Of a stretch of DNA of 50,796 nt, positions 35,892-43,307 are shown in pieces. The stretch covers positions 1 to 50,796 of the forward strand of contig JAJRRC010000050.1 of assembly GCA_024279865.1 (NCBI GenBank), given 5' to 3'. Position 1 is the stretch's first letter. Each line of letters starts with the position of its first letter. A model generated the notes under the pieces. It had not been told where the DNA came from, searched no databases, and was given only the letters and a program-made list of their open reading frames with translations. Source of the stretch: Planctomycetota bacterium (GTDB taxonomy: Bacteria > Planctomycetota > Phycisphaerae > Phycisphaerales > Phycisphaeraceae). The translations under genes and the position numbers were made by a program.

Positions 35892-35971
35892 CTTTTGCAA
35901 CTAGACTCATACCCGGTTAAAGTAGGAGGCTAGTTTATAAATAAATCAATTTCAGAGAAAAGGGTCCTGTT

Positions 35972-36322
35972 ATGGGGGACAACCAAATTCCCGCAGAAGA
36001 TCACGACGGCATCACAGTCGTACGGCTAGCCGATTGCATTCTCAATCAAATGTCGCCTGAACAAATTGGGCCTCACATTGTGCAATTGATCGATCATCAA
36101 CGAGATCCCAAACTGGTCATCAGCTTTGAAGATGTCGAGCATTTGTCTTCTGCGTCCCTAGGTATGTTGCTGCTGGTTAAAAACAGCATTGATCAACACG
36201 GCGGACAGATGAATCTGTGCCACTTGAATCAGCGAATCCAAGACTTGTTTGATCTGACCATGCTCACGAGGCGATTTAATCTTTGTAATCAAATTCAAGA
36301 TGCCTTGACAAGCTTTGAGTAA
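35972..36322 (+). CDS. STAS-domain anti-anti-sigma-factor-like protein
   Basis: 116 residues, a single STAS domain. Core: DGITVVRLADCIL, KLVISFEDVEHLSSASLGMLLLV (the Ser pair in LSSASLG is at the SpoIIAA-type phosphorylation site), and a C-terminal helix TRRFNLCNQIQDAL. AAGGG lies 10 nt upstream of the ATG. No kinase or sigma factor is next to it, so its partner is elsewhere. Confidence 0.85.
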   Translation: MGDNQIPAEDHDGITVVRLADCILNQMSPEQIGPHIVQLIDHQRDPKLVISFEDVEHLSSASLGMLLLVKNSIDQHGGQMNLCHLNQRIQDLFDLTMLTRRFNLCNQIQDALTSFE

Positions 36323-36474
36323 GCAAAACCCGCTGATTCATGATCCAAATAGAACATTCCTTCTACTGAAAAACGTTCCCACAAGCTTCAAAAAAGACGA
36401 ATGGTTTTGCATCGTTGCCAAAGCGAAGCTCCCTTTTCATTTCTACAACGTCTTGATCCATCGCCCCAGTGATA

Positions 36475-36540
36475 CGCATTATGTATTTTTGTTGCGCGGT
36501 GAGAGTTTTATAAAGTCTTGTCAATTCAGTCTCCGCGAAT
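36475..36540 (+). repeat. Dispersed 66-nt repeat, copy 2
   Basis: Matches 12227-12292 (7 differences by eye). It lies in the 288-nt gap between the STAS gene and rdgC, in the same orientation. Because the other copy is in a plainly non-coding place, the open frame running through this copy (36315-36635) is probably not a gene. Confidence 0.8.
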
Positions 36541-36610
36541 CACAAAACGCACGAGTTCTAAGCATGATTGGTATGATGGTCGTTTTGAATCTAACAAGTG
36601 AGTTTTCTAT

Positions 36611-37864
36611 ATGTCTTTTCATAGCGGTCGTGTAACCTTTTGCCGTTTTGCTGTCCAAGGCGATGCTCCTGCCACTGCCGATGAAGCTGCGCTTTCGGTC
36701 TTGTCAGAGTTTGCTTTTAAAGAACAATCCCTAGGCGTTCCTCAGGAAGTCGAAGTGGGTTGGGTCACAGGCGAACATATTTTTGATGCCCAGTTCACCT
36801 ACGCCAAGAACGGCTTTGGCAATGCCCTGCTTTTTGCATTGAGGCTCGACACGCACAAAGTCCCTTCGGACATCAAGCAAGCCTATCGCCGCATGCACGA
36901 ACAAGCCATGGCAGCCCAAAAGGAAAACCCCACAGGGTTTTTATCCAAAGCGGAGAAACGGGACGTCAAAGACGAAACGGATCGACAACTGCACGATGAA
37001 CTAGCGGCTGGCAAATACCGTAAATCAAAAATGATTCCTGTGCTGTGGGACCTTGGCCGCAAGGAAGTTTACTTCGGCGCTGCAGGGACCGTTCCCGTCG
37101 AGCATCTGCACAAATTGTTTAACAAAAGCTTTAACGTCGACCTAGAATCACTCACCAGTGGCAGCATGGCCCGAAGGCTCATGGCCGCCAAAGGTGAACA
37201 TCGAAATTTTGAAGACCTCAGGCCAAGCGCCTTCACGCCCCCACCGCCAGAAGCAACCGACGCTTCGCCTGATGAGATGGGCAGCATCGACGACCCTTCA
37301 ATTCCGTTTGTGCCTTGGACGGCCAATAGTTTGGACGCAAAAGACTTCTTGGGCAACGAAATGTTAATTTGGCTTTGGTGGATTTCTGAAGAGCATGATG
37401 GCATGATTAAAATCCCCCGGCCAGGGCAAACTGCCTCGGACGAAATCGCATTGGTACTCAATAAAACATTGGACATGGATTGTGCCTGGGGCGCCAGCGG
37501 CAAACAGACCTTGCGAGCCGACGGGCCGACCCGATTGGCTGAGGCTGCTGAAGCTTTGGCACGAGGAAAATGGCCTCGCAAAGCAGGCATGACACTCGCG
37601 GACGTTAATAGCAGTGAGCAGTGGGAGTTAACTTGGCAAGCCGACCAGTTGATTATTTCGAGTGCTCAGTTGCCGCCGATTGAGGATGCATCTTCGCCAC
37701 GAGAAGTGGTGGATGCAAGGCTACTTGGGATTCGCCGTTTGGGTGAGATTCAAGCAGGGCTGGTTCAAACGTTTATTGAAAGTCGCACCAGTTCTGCCTG
37801 GGGTACTCGCCGCGATGCGATCATTCAGTGGATCAACAAACGCCGCAAGACGCGCACGTTGTAA
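36611..37864 (+). CDS. rdgC: RdgC-like recombination-associated protein
   Basis: 417 residues. The N-terminal half resembles RdgC: VPSDIKQAYRRMHEQAMAAQ, KAEKRDVKDETDRQL (RdgC KKEKDSLKDEV-like), then KMIPVLWDLGRKEVYFGAAG and LHKLFNKSFNVDLESLT. RdgC forms a ring around DNA and modulates RecA loading. The C-terminal half is longer than in E. coli (303 aa), with a Pro/Asp-rich insert near 210-235. The last codons (KTRTL stop) lie inside a family H hairpin repeat. Confidence 0.75.
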   Translation: MSFHSGRVTFCRFAVQGDAPATADEAALSVLSEFAFKEQSLGVPQEVEVGWVTGEHIFDAQFTYAKNGFGNALLFALRLDTHKVPSDIKQAYRRMHEQAMAAQKENPTGFLSKAEKRDVKDETDRQLHDELAAGKYRKSKMIPVLWDLGRKEVYFGAAGTVPVEHLHKLFNKSFNVDLESLTSGSMARRLMAAKGEHRNFEDLRPSAFTPPPPEATDASPDEMGSIDDPSIPFVPWTANSLDAKDFLGNEMLIWLWWISEEHDGMIKIPRPGQTASDEIALVLNKTLDMDCAWGASGKQTLRADGPTRLAEAAEALARGKWPRKAGMTLADVNSSEQWELTWQADQLIISSAQLPPIEDASSPREVVDARLLGIRRLGEIQAGLVQTFIESRTSSAWGTRRDAIIQWINKRRKTRTL

Positions 37865-37890
37865 GCGTGCGGCTTCTATGAACGTTCAAA
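37846..37890 (-). repeat. Hairpin repeat family H, short copy 3, overlapping the rdgC stop
   Basis: Minus strand: GAACGTTCATAGAAGC, then CGCACGCTTACAACGTGCGCG, a hairpin equivalent to those at 16420 and 22185. It supplies the last five codons and the stop codon of rdgC, in opposite orientation to the gene. Confidence 0.65.
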
Positions 37891-37909
37891 ATAAGCGAAA
37901 GCCTTTAAC

Positions 37910-37960
37910 ATTCATCTGTCGCGTTCGCAAAGAATTCGACTCTTCAGAGTTTGGCGTTGT
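37910..37960 (+). repeat. Dispersed GAATCCGACxCTTC repeat, copy 4
   Basis: ATTCATCTGTCGCGTTCGC then AAAGAATTCGACTCTTCAG. The left 17 bases are identical to 12389-12405. Like the other copies it lies in a gene gap, here between rdgC and rnpB. Confidence 0.65.
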
Positions 37961-38017
37961 TTTAGCCGCAAACATCCTTGCGCCTAGGGGCGCGTCTGCA
38001 AAAGAACCAGGGGTTTG

Positions 38018-38120
38018 CCCCCCCCGGAACTTCCGGAAAGAAACACCAGAGAAAACTTTGGGGATAAATTTCCGAGGTAACTTCCGGGGGTACTTCCGGG
38101 GGTAACTTCCGGGGGGGGAA
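38018..38120 (+). repeat. Array on the 3' side of rnpB
   Basis: CCCCCCCGGAACTTCCGG, a spacer, then TAACTTCCGGGGG and TACTTCCGGGGG units ending in eight G and AA. Bases 38103-38120 are the exact reverse complement of 38487-38504 on the other side of rnpB. Confidence 0.9.
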
Positions 38121-38488
38121 TGTAAGCCGAATTCTGTTCTTGTCCTGAAGGACAAGGGCGACCATTTCTCTAGGCCTCACGTTGCCATGAGGCTCAAGCA
38201 ACCTACCCGTCCCATAAGCCGGACCGACTCTGAGGCAAGCCTCGGGACTGCTTGGTCTTGCACGCGGTGGGGTTTACCGTGCCCACGCTGTCACCAGACG
38301 TGGCGGTGCGCTCTTACCGCACCATTTCAACCTTACCTGTGCTGCACGAGGCAGCCATCGGCGGTATCTTTTCTGTGGCACTGTCCCTAACTCGAATCAA
38401 CGAGCCGGTGGGTGTTACCCACCACCGTGTCCTGCCGTGTTCGGACTTTCCTCCTGACCCAAAAAATTGAATCAGGCGGCCGCCGCTT
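38119..38488 (-). ncRNA. rnpB: RNase P RNA (bacterial type A)
   Basis: On the minus strand: a hairpin CTGATTC...GGGTCAG (P3-like), the universal GAGGAAAGTCCG followed by AACACGGCAGG (CR-I), GGGACAGTGCCACAGAAA (CR-II/III region), a CGGTAAGAGCGCACC stretch, GTAAACCCC, and the 3' region GGGTAGGTTGCTTGAG with ACAGAATTCGGCTTA. Ends are approximate. The outermost helix (P1) would be formed by GGGGGGGGAA and TTCCCCCCCC of the flanking repeat arrays. It is the catalytic RNA that matures tRNA 5' ends. Confidence 0.96.
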
Positions 38489-38563
38489 CCCCCCCCGGAA
38501 GTTAACCCCCGGAAGTTAACCCCCGGAAGTACCCCCGGAAGTTACCCCAAAAATTTGCCCCCG
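38487..38563 (+). repeat. Array on the 5' side of rnpB
   Basis: TTCCCCCCCCGGAAGTTAA then CCCCCGGAAGTTAA, CCCCCGGAAGTA and CCCCCGGAAGTTA units. It occupies the place where an rnpB promoter should be, so the promoter either lies beyond about 38565 or within the array. Confidence 0.9.
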
Positions 38564-38620
38564 GCTCCCAGAACCCGGGATTTTTCTCTGGGTTATTTTA
38601 CATCTGTGACTGTTTTTTTT

Positions 38621-38665
38621 CAGACGCGCAAGCAAGTTTGCTTGCAGCTACTTTTAAACGATCTG
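38621..38665 (-). repeat. Hairpin repeat family H, short copy 4
   Basis: Minus strand GATCGTTTAAAAGTAGC, then hairpin GCAAGCAAACTTGCTTGC and GCGTCTG. Against 16455-16500 the stem changes CACGC/GCGTG to CAAGC/GCTTG, keeping pairing. It is 38 nt downstream of the HEAT gene, in its orientation. Confidence 0.75.
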
Positions 38666-38702
38666 TTTTTTGCTATCTGCCAAGAGCCCATTGTTCCCCT
38701 GA

Positions 38703-40859
38703 TTAGCGAGCGATCATCTGCACCACATGTGATGCAGGCAAGGTCAATCCGCCGTGGGCTCGAGCGGCAGCGTGAGCGAGGTCGCCTTTACTTTGACGAA
38801 CAATTTTCAGGAGGTTTTCAATTTGCAACTCATTGAGTTTGTTACCAAATCCGGTGGCTGATTTGGCCAAAGAGTTCAGCAATGCCACACGGATTTTTTT
38901 ATCTCGCGTTGAGTCCATTGCCGCATCGGCAATGGCTCGCTGGGCTCGGGTTGAATCAAAGAGAGCTAAAACCTTGGCGGACTTCACCACCACACTGGGA
39001 CGTGCATCGTTGAGGGTGCTAATCAGGGCAGGCTCTGCTTCGACTGCTTTGAATACGTGGCCATGCCCGATGGCGATTTCCCAAAGCATGTCCAGCGCAT
39101 CATTGGCAAACTTGGCTGCTTCTTTGGCATTGATTGGGTCGCCGGCATAAGCTTTGATCGCTTTGCCTAGAACACCTTTTAGTTCACTGGCTTTTTGGCC
39201 TGAAAGCAAAGGGAAGATAGTGGGTTGATTTTCGAAGAGGGCATTGATTTGTGCCAAGTCCGCAGAGTTGGCAGTCAAGGCAAGCATCGGAGAAGCGACG
39301 AGTTTGTAGTTGTTGCGTCGAGCACGATTGGCTTCAACGATGCCATCGACGGTACTAGCGACGACGATCAGGTCCACGCCGGGGCCTGCACTGATGGCAT
39401 CGGTCACATCATCAATCATTTCGCCCGCAGCAGTTTTGTAGCCGAGCTTGGCTCGCAGGACACCTGCAAGGCGATTGGCGGTTGTCATATCATCTGCCAA
39501 AACGACGGCAAAAGGTTTGTCCGTCTGGCGAATCGCTTCGGTCAGCACAGGAACCACACGGTAACTACCCACGAACGGTTCTGAGGGGCGAGCTTGTCCC
39601 ATGGTCAATGCTGCATTGAATCGCACCCGTCGATCTGGATAGCTCAGTGCAGCGATCAAAGGTTGGATCGTGCCATATTGATTGACCAGCGCATCGGTTC
39701 CTGCCGTGGCCTGCAAGGCGTTAATCGCATCGAGAGCTAGGACGTGGTCGTGATCATCCAATGCTCTTTGAAGCACGTCATGCTGTCGCAACGGCCCTGC
39801 TGTTTTGAGATAGTACGCGGCATCGAGCCACTTGCGAGGATAGCTGGGGTCCTTGGCACCTTTGGGCATTTTGTTTTCGCGTGAAAGGTTTGCCGCCAGC
39901 CACAGACTTAAAGCTGGGGACATGTGCGGATTCAGCAGCATGGCCTGCCGGGAAGCTCGCATCGCCAGGATATAGCCAAACACCCGGCCGGGGACCTGCG
40001 TGGAGAGAAGCCCTTGGTGGCGACCGAATTTCCACACAAGACCCTTTTGGTCTGAAGGATCAAAGCCAGGCAACGGTTCATTGCCGACGGCAGCATCATA
40101 ATGATTCTGCGCCAGGGTCATGAACAGCTCGGCTGCTTCAATGTGCGGAGGCACGCCTGCGATATTAGAAAGATGGCTATAAGCGGACTGCACCGTCTGC
40201 TTGGCGGTGGGATCGGTTTTGGGATTTTCAATCACTTCCTTGAGATAAGGCAGCGAACGGGGGTAGCCGATTTCCGCCAAAACACGAGCGACCTGGCCTT
40301 GGGCGATAGGTTCAAGGTCATTGATCGCTGAAGCGAGGGGATAGACCATCGGACGACCCACTGCGACCATGGCGGCCATGACGTAAGGATGCAAATGTTG
40401 TTTGGCATCGTCGCGTAAGATTGCCAGTAAGGCTGGGGCAGCAAACTGGCCTGCTGCCTGGAGGCGTTGGGTGGCATTGTGATTGGCGCGCATGCCTTGG
40501 GACAGTTTTTTGATATCAGAAGCAATTCGCTGTGGGTTGCGACTGCGTTTGATCTGGGCGAATTGAATCTTTTTGGACAGGGCCTTGGCGACCTTGGTGA
40601 GTGATTCAATTTTTTGAGCGCGGAACAGCGTCTTGTCGTACTCGGTGTAAGTACTGGACTCGACAATGTCCAACAATTTTTGGTCATTAAGTTTGAGTAG
40701 CTGCTGACCTAGCTTTTTAGCGAGGTCCGGTCGGGCAATCAACACATGATGGTTGAAGTCCTCCCACATCGCTTTTTGGGCTGGGGTTTGAGCGTACACT
40801 GCCTGAGATAAACTCAGGCCGGCAATTAGAATCAACGCAACGCGCATCGCTTTGCTCAT
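38703..40859 (-). CDS. Secreted HEAT-repeat protein with a receiver-like insert
   Basis: ATG 40859 has AGGAGG 8 nt upstream (718 aa). Signal peptide (VALILIAGLSLSQAVYAQ). Helical HEAT pairs run through most of the protein (AAPALLAILRDDAKQHLHP, RVRFNAALTMGQARPSEPF, RPSVVVKSAKVLALFDSTRAQRA). At about residues 430-520 there is a Rossmann-like segment (FAVVLADDMTTANRLAGVL, then GVDLIVVASTVDGI) resembling a response-regulator receiver domain with acidic DD, but outside the cytoplasm, so phosphotransfer is unlikely. HEAT scaffolds of this kind are typical of planctomycetes; the partner is unknown. Confidence 0.8.
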   Translation of the reverse strand: MSKAMRVALILIAGLSLSQAVYAQTPAQKAMWEDFNHHVLIARPDLAKKLGQQLLKLNDQKLLDIVESSTYTEYDKTLFRAQKIESLTKVAKALSKKIQFAQIKRSRNPQRIASDIKKLSQGMRANHNATQRLQAAGQFAAPALLAILRDDAKQHLHPYVMAAMVAVGRPMVYPLASAINDLEPIAQGQVARVLAEIGYPRSLPYLKEVIENPKTDPTAKQTVQSAYSHLSNIAGVPPHIEAAELFMTLAQNHYDAAVGNEPLPGFDPSDQKGLVWKFGRHQGLLSTQVPGRVFGYILAMRASRQAMLLNPHMSPALSLWLAANLSRENKMPKGAKDPSYPRKWLDAAYYLKTAGPLRQHDVLQRALDDHDHVLALDAINALQATAGTDALVNQYGTIQPLIAALSYPDRRVRFNAALTMGQARPSEPFVGSYRVVPVLTEAIRQTDKPFAVVLADDMTTANRLAGVLRAKLGYKTAAGEMIDDVTDAISAGPGVDLIVVASTVDGIVEANRARRNNYKLVASPMLALTANSADLAQINALFENQPTIFPLLSGQKASELKGVLGKAIKAYAGDPINAKEAAKFANDALDMLWEIAIGHGHVFKAVEAEPALISTLNDARPSVVVKSAKVLALFDSTRAQRAIADAAMDSTRDKKIRVALLNSLAKSATGFGNKLNELQIENLLKIVRQSKGDLAHAAARAHGGLTLPASHVVQMIAR

Positions 40860-40994
40860 CAAAACGACCTCCTGTAACGGACTTAAATCTTTTCAATCAC
40901 GAAGCCTTCAACTTCTTTATCGGATCAGTCTGTGATTGTCGTGCAGCTAATTGGAAATAAAATCCCAATGGGCAGCCGCGTGACAACACACCTG

Positions 40995-41555
40995 ATGATC
41001 CCCAGTATGATACCGCAAATGACGTGGTTCGACCTTCCCAACTTATGGATTTATGTTTTGGGGGCCTGCTTGATCGTGGGCAACCTTGGTTGCGTGGCTA
41101 TGATCGTGTGTCAATTGCCGGGCACATGGCTGATGTTGGTCTTGACTGCGGGGGCTGCTTGGTGGGGGTGGGAGACGCAATGGATCGGCCCGATGGTCCT
41201 GTTAAGCCTGCTTTTATTAGCGATTTTGGGGGAAATTGCAGAAATAGCGCCCAGCGTTCGAGCCTCTCGAAAAATCGGAGGCAGCAAGCGTAGCGTGGCG
41301 CTGATTCTCATTGGCAGTGTGACTGGCGCGATTCTTGGCACGCCTTGGGTTCCTGTTTTGGGGACCATTTTGGGGGCCTGTCTTGGAGCGGGCGTGGGGG
41401 CGTTATTGGGGGACCGCTGGGCGGGTCGCAGTTGGCGCAATGCCATTTCAGCCAGCAAAGCTGCTGCCAAGGGGCGGTTCTGGGGAACTCTCGCCAAGAG
41501 CATCATCGGGATGGTCATGTGGTTGATCGCCACTTTGGCGGTGTTGGTCGGGTAA
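40995..41555 (+). CDS. DUF456 family membrane protein
   Basis: About 186 residues from ATG 40995 (ATG 41007 is equally possible; the GTG at 40932 gives a poor N-terminus). Five or so membrane helices: LGACLIVGNLGCVAMIV, WLMLVLTAGAAWWGW, VLLSLLLLAILGEI, VALILIGSVTGAILG, GMVMWLIATLAVLVG. The Gly-rich central part (GTILGACLGAGVGALLGDRWAG) is the DUF456 hallmark. Function unknown. Confidence 0.8.
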   Translation: MIPSMIPQMTWFDLPNLWIYVLGACLIVGNLGCVAMIVCQLPGTWLMLVLTAGAAWWGWETQWIGPMVLLSLLLLAILGEIAEIAPSVRASRKIGGSKRSVALILIGSVTGAILGTPWVPVLGTILGACLGAGVGALLGDRWAGRSWRNAISASKAAAKGRFWGTLAKSIIGMVMWLIATLAVLVG

Positions 41556-41628
41556 CAAATCTGATCGAAATCTTTTGCCGTCGTTTGTAAAAAGGTGGTT
41601 TCAATTTCGAAGCACCACAATCAAGAAG

Positions 41629-41672
41629 GGAATCCGACCCTTCACGCCGAGGGCTCACGCCCTGCGTTGTGA
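41629..41672 (+). repeat. Possible GAATCCGACxCTTC repeat, copy 5
   Basis: AAGGGAATCCGACCCTTCACG then a hairpin GAGGGCTCACGCCCTGCG-like stretch. Only the first 16 bases match the family, so membership is weak. It lies in the gap between the convergent DUF456 and SpoIID-like genes. Confidence 0.4.
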
Positions 41673-41760
41673 TGGCCGTACGATCATGATCAACGCCTCA
41701 AGGCAAGGCTTGGCCGTGGGTTTGAAATGCGAGTTTGAACAATTCGAACGCAGCGTGCTT

Positions 41761-43137
41761 TTAATACGCCCGACGCAAGATTGATTGGGGATAGTAGTAA
41801 CTCAGAATTTGAGCTGGATCAATCCCATTTTGTGCCATGGCCTCAGCGCCAAATTGACACATCCCCACGCCATGCCCAAAACCTCGGCCATCGGTGAACT
41901 GCACCTTGTCCCCCACCACCTGAACCTGGACATGACTGCTATAAAGTTTGGCATGGGATTTGAGCTTGCCCAAGCCTGGTGCATTGGCATTACAAGCAAA
42001 GCGAAAAGACTCCGCAGTCAATGAATAACGCTTGCCTGTGGTATCCAAAACGATGAACAATGCAGGCCTGCCTGACCGATTAAACTTCGTCACTTGAATT
42101 TGAACAATCCGTTTGAGCTGAGCCAAGGGATGTTTGTTCTTCACAGCCCATGCGACCATCCGACGCCCCAACGCATCAATCTCACGAGACAACGGCCCCC
42201 AACGGTAACGCTTGCTCTGATGACACCAACCCGCACGACGCAAACCCCGCAAAGGCGCAATGTCCGGGCCATGCGGGAAAGCAATCGCAGCGTCCTGACT
42301 ACTCCCCCCGCAACAACTCGAATAATAGCCCGGCACAATCCGACCCTTATAAGACAACACCAAACCCCGCGTCTGAGCCACCGCCTCTCTGGCTCGAGAA
42401 CTGGCGTTTAACCCCACATAAGCCTGACTGGCAGTGGTCGATTCAAGATCAAAAAAACGCTTGGCCAACTTGGAATGCTTATAATGTTCTGTAATAGCGT
42501 ACGACCGAGCAGCCACCGCCTGGGCCACGAATGTGCCCGGTTCCCACGATGAATACAGCTCTTTTTCAAGCACGCCTGGCAAATAACTCTCCATCGATAC
42601 ATGATTCACCACGTCGACCTTGCCTAGAACACTTGAAGGATGAATCACCAGCATTTGCGGATACACCACCGAACCCACCGTGATCGGCGAGGCTGATTCA
42701 ACCCGCAACGCATCGAGCGCCCAACGAACGCCCTGATGGCCACGAATCACAAACCCCCGCGAATCATGCGAAATCACCACAGGCGAAGCAAACCTCTGGG
42801 CCGAGGCCAAATCTTGCTGAGATGCCACAGGCCCAATCACCAAATCAGACCCACTGCCAAGCGTCACCTCCAAAGCCCGACGCACAATCCGAACCCGCAC
42901 CGTCGGCTCGGCCCCCAAAGAAACCCGAGGCAACGGCGACGGCAAAATCTTAGGCCAAACCGCCACCGGACCGCCCCCATTTTGCTGACAACCCACCAAA
43001 CTCACCGTCAAACTTGCCGTCAACGCCACCAACGAACAAAACAACAGCCCCATCGCACGGCGGGACCGACGGCTAGGCACCGACCACGTCGGGCCTTCCA
43101 CTTCATTTTGAACCTGAATCGGCGGACGAAGCACCAT
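41761..43137 (-). CDS. SpoIID/LytB-domain lipoprotein
   Basis: ATG 43137 chosen (458 aa): it is preceded by AAGGG and leads into a lipoprotein signal (VALTASLTVSLVGC). The SpoIID domain starts near residue 160: VNHVSMESYLPGVLEKEL, WEPGTFVAQAVAARSYAIT, QAYVGLN, GLVLSYKGRIVPGYYSSCCGG and the C-terminal GRGFGHGVGMCQFGAEAMA. SpoIID cleaves glycan strands of peptidoglycan (lytic transglycosylase) or stimulates amidases. In a non-sporulating planctomycete it is probably a cell-wall remodelling factor. Confidence 0.92.
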   Translation of the reverse strand: MVLRPPIQVQNEVEGPTWSVPSRRSRRAMGLLFCSLVALTASLTVSLVGCQQNGGGPVAVWPKILPSPLPRVSLGAEPTVRVRIVRRALEVTLGSGSDLVIGPVASQQDLASAQRFASPVVISHDSRGFVIRGHQGVRWALDALRVESASPITVGSVVYPQMLVIHPSSVLGKVDVVNHVSMESYLPGVLEKELYSSWEPGTFVAQAVAARSYAITEHYKHSKLAKRFFDLESTTASQAYVGLNASSRAREAVAQTRGLVLSYKGRIVPGYYSSCCGGSSQDAAIAFPHGPDIAPLRGLRRAGWCHQSKRYRWGPLSREIDALGRRMVAWAVKNKHPLAQLKRIVQIQVTKFNRSGRPALFIVLDTTGKRYSLTAESFRFACNANAPGLGKLKSHAKLYSSHVQVQVVGDKVQFTDGRGFGHGVGMCQFGAEAMAQNGIDPAQILSYYYPQSILRRAY

Positions 43138-43307
43138 AATCAAACAACCCTTTTTATCTTTCACGCCACAAAGCCATCTTATCGGCACTGTATCATATCC
43201 ATCGCATTTGAAAGGCAACCCTTGCAAAAATCACAACGATCAATCCCAAAATCTGTTTGAATCACCAACAACGCGCACAAAATAGACGCAAGACGTATCA
43301 TGCACAC

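Noticed and set aside
36315-36635. 106-codon frame between the STAS gene and rdgC.
   Set aside because: It runs through the 66-nt repeat, which is non-coding at its other site, and overlaps the rdgC start. I cannot exclude a small gene, but see no support.
38018-38563. CRISPR array around 38 kb and 46 kb.
   Set aside because: Units are 9-14 nt with no unique spacers of CRISPR length and no cas genes; these are short tandem arrays.
42094-43260. Arg/His/Asn-rich plus-strand frames opposite the SpoIID-like gene.
   Set aside because: Shadows of the minus-strand gene, which has a lipobox and complete SpoIID motifs.
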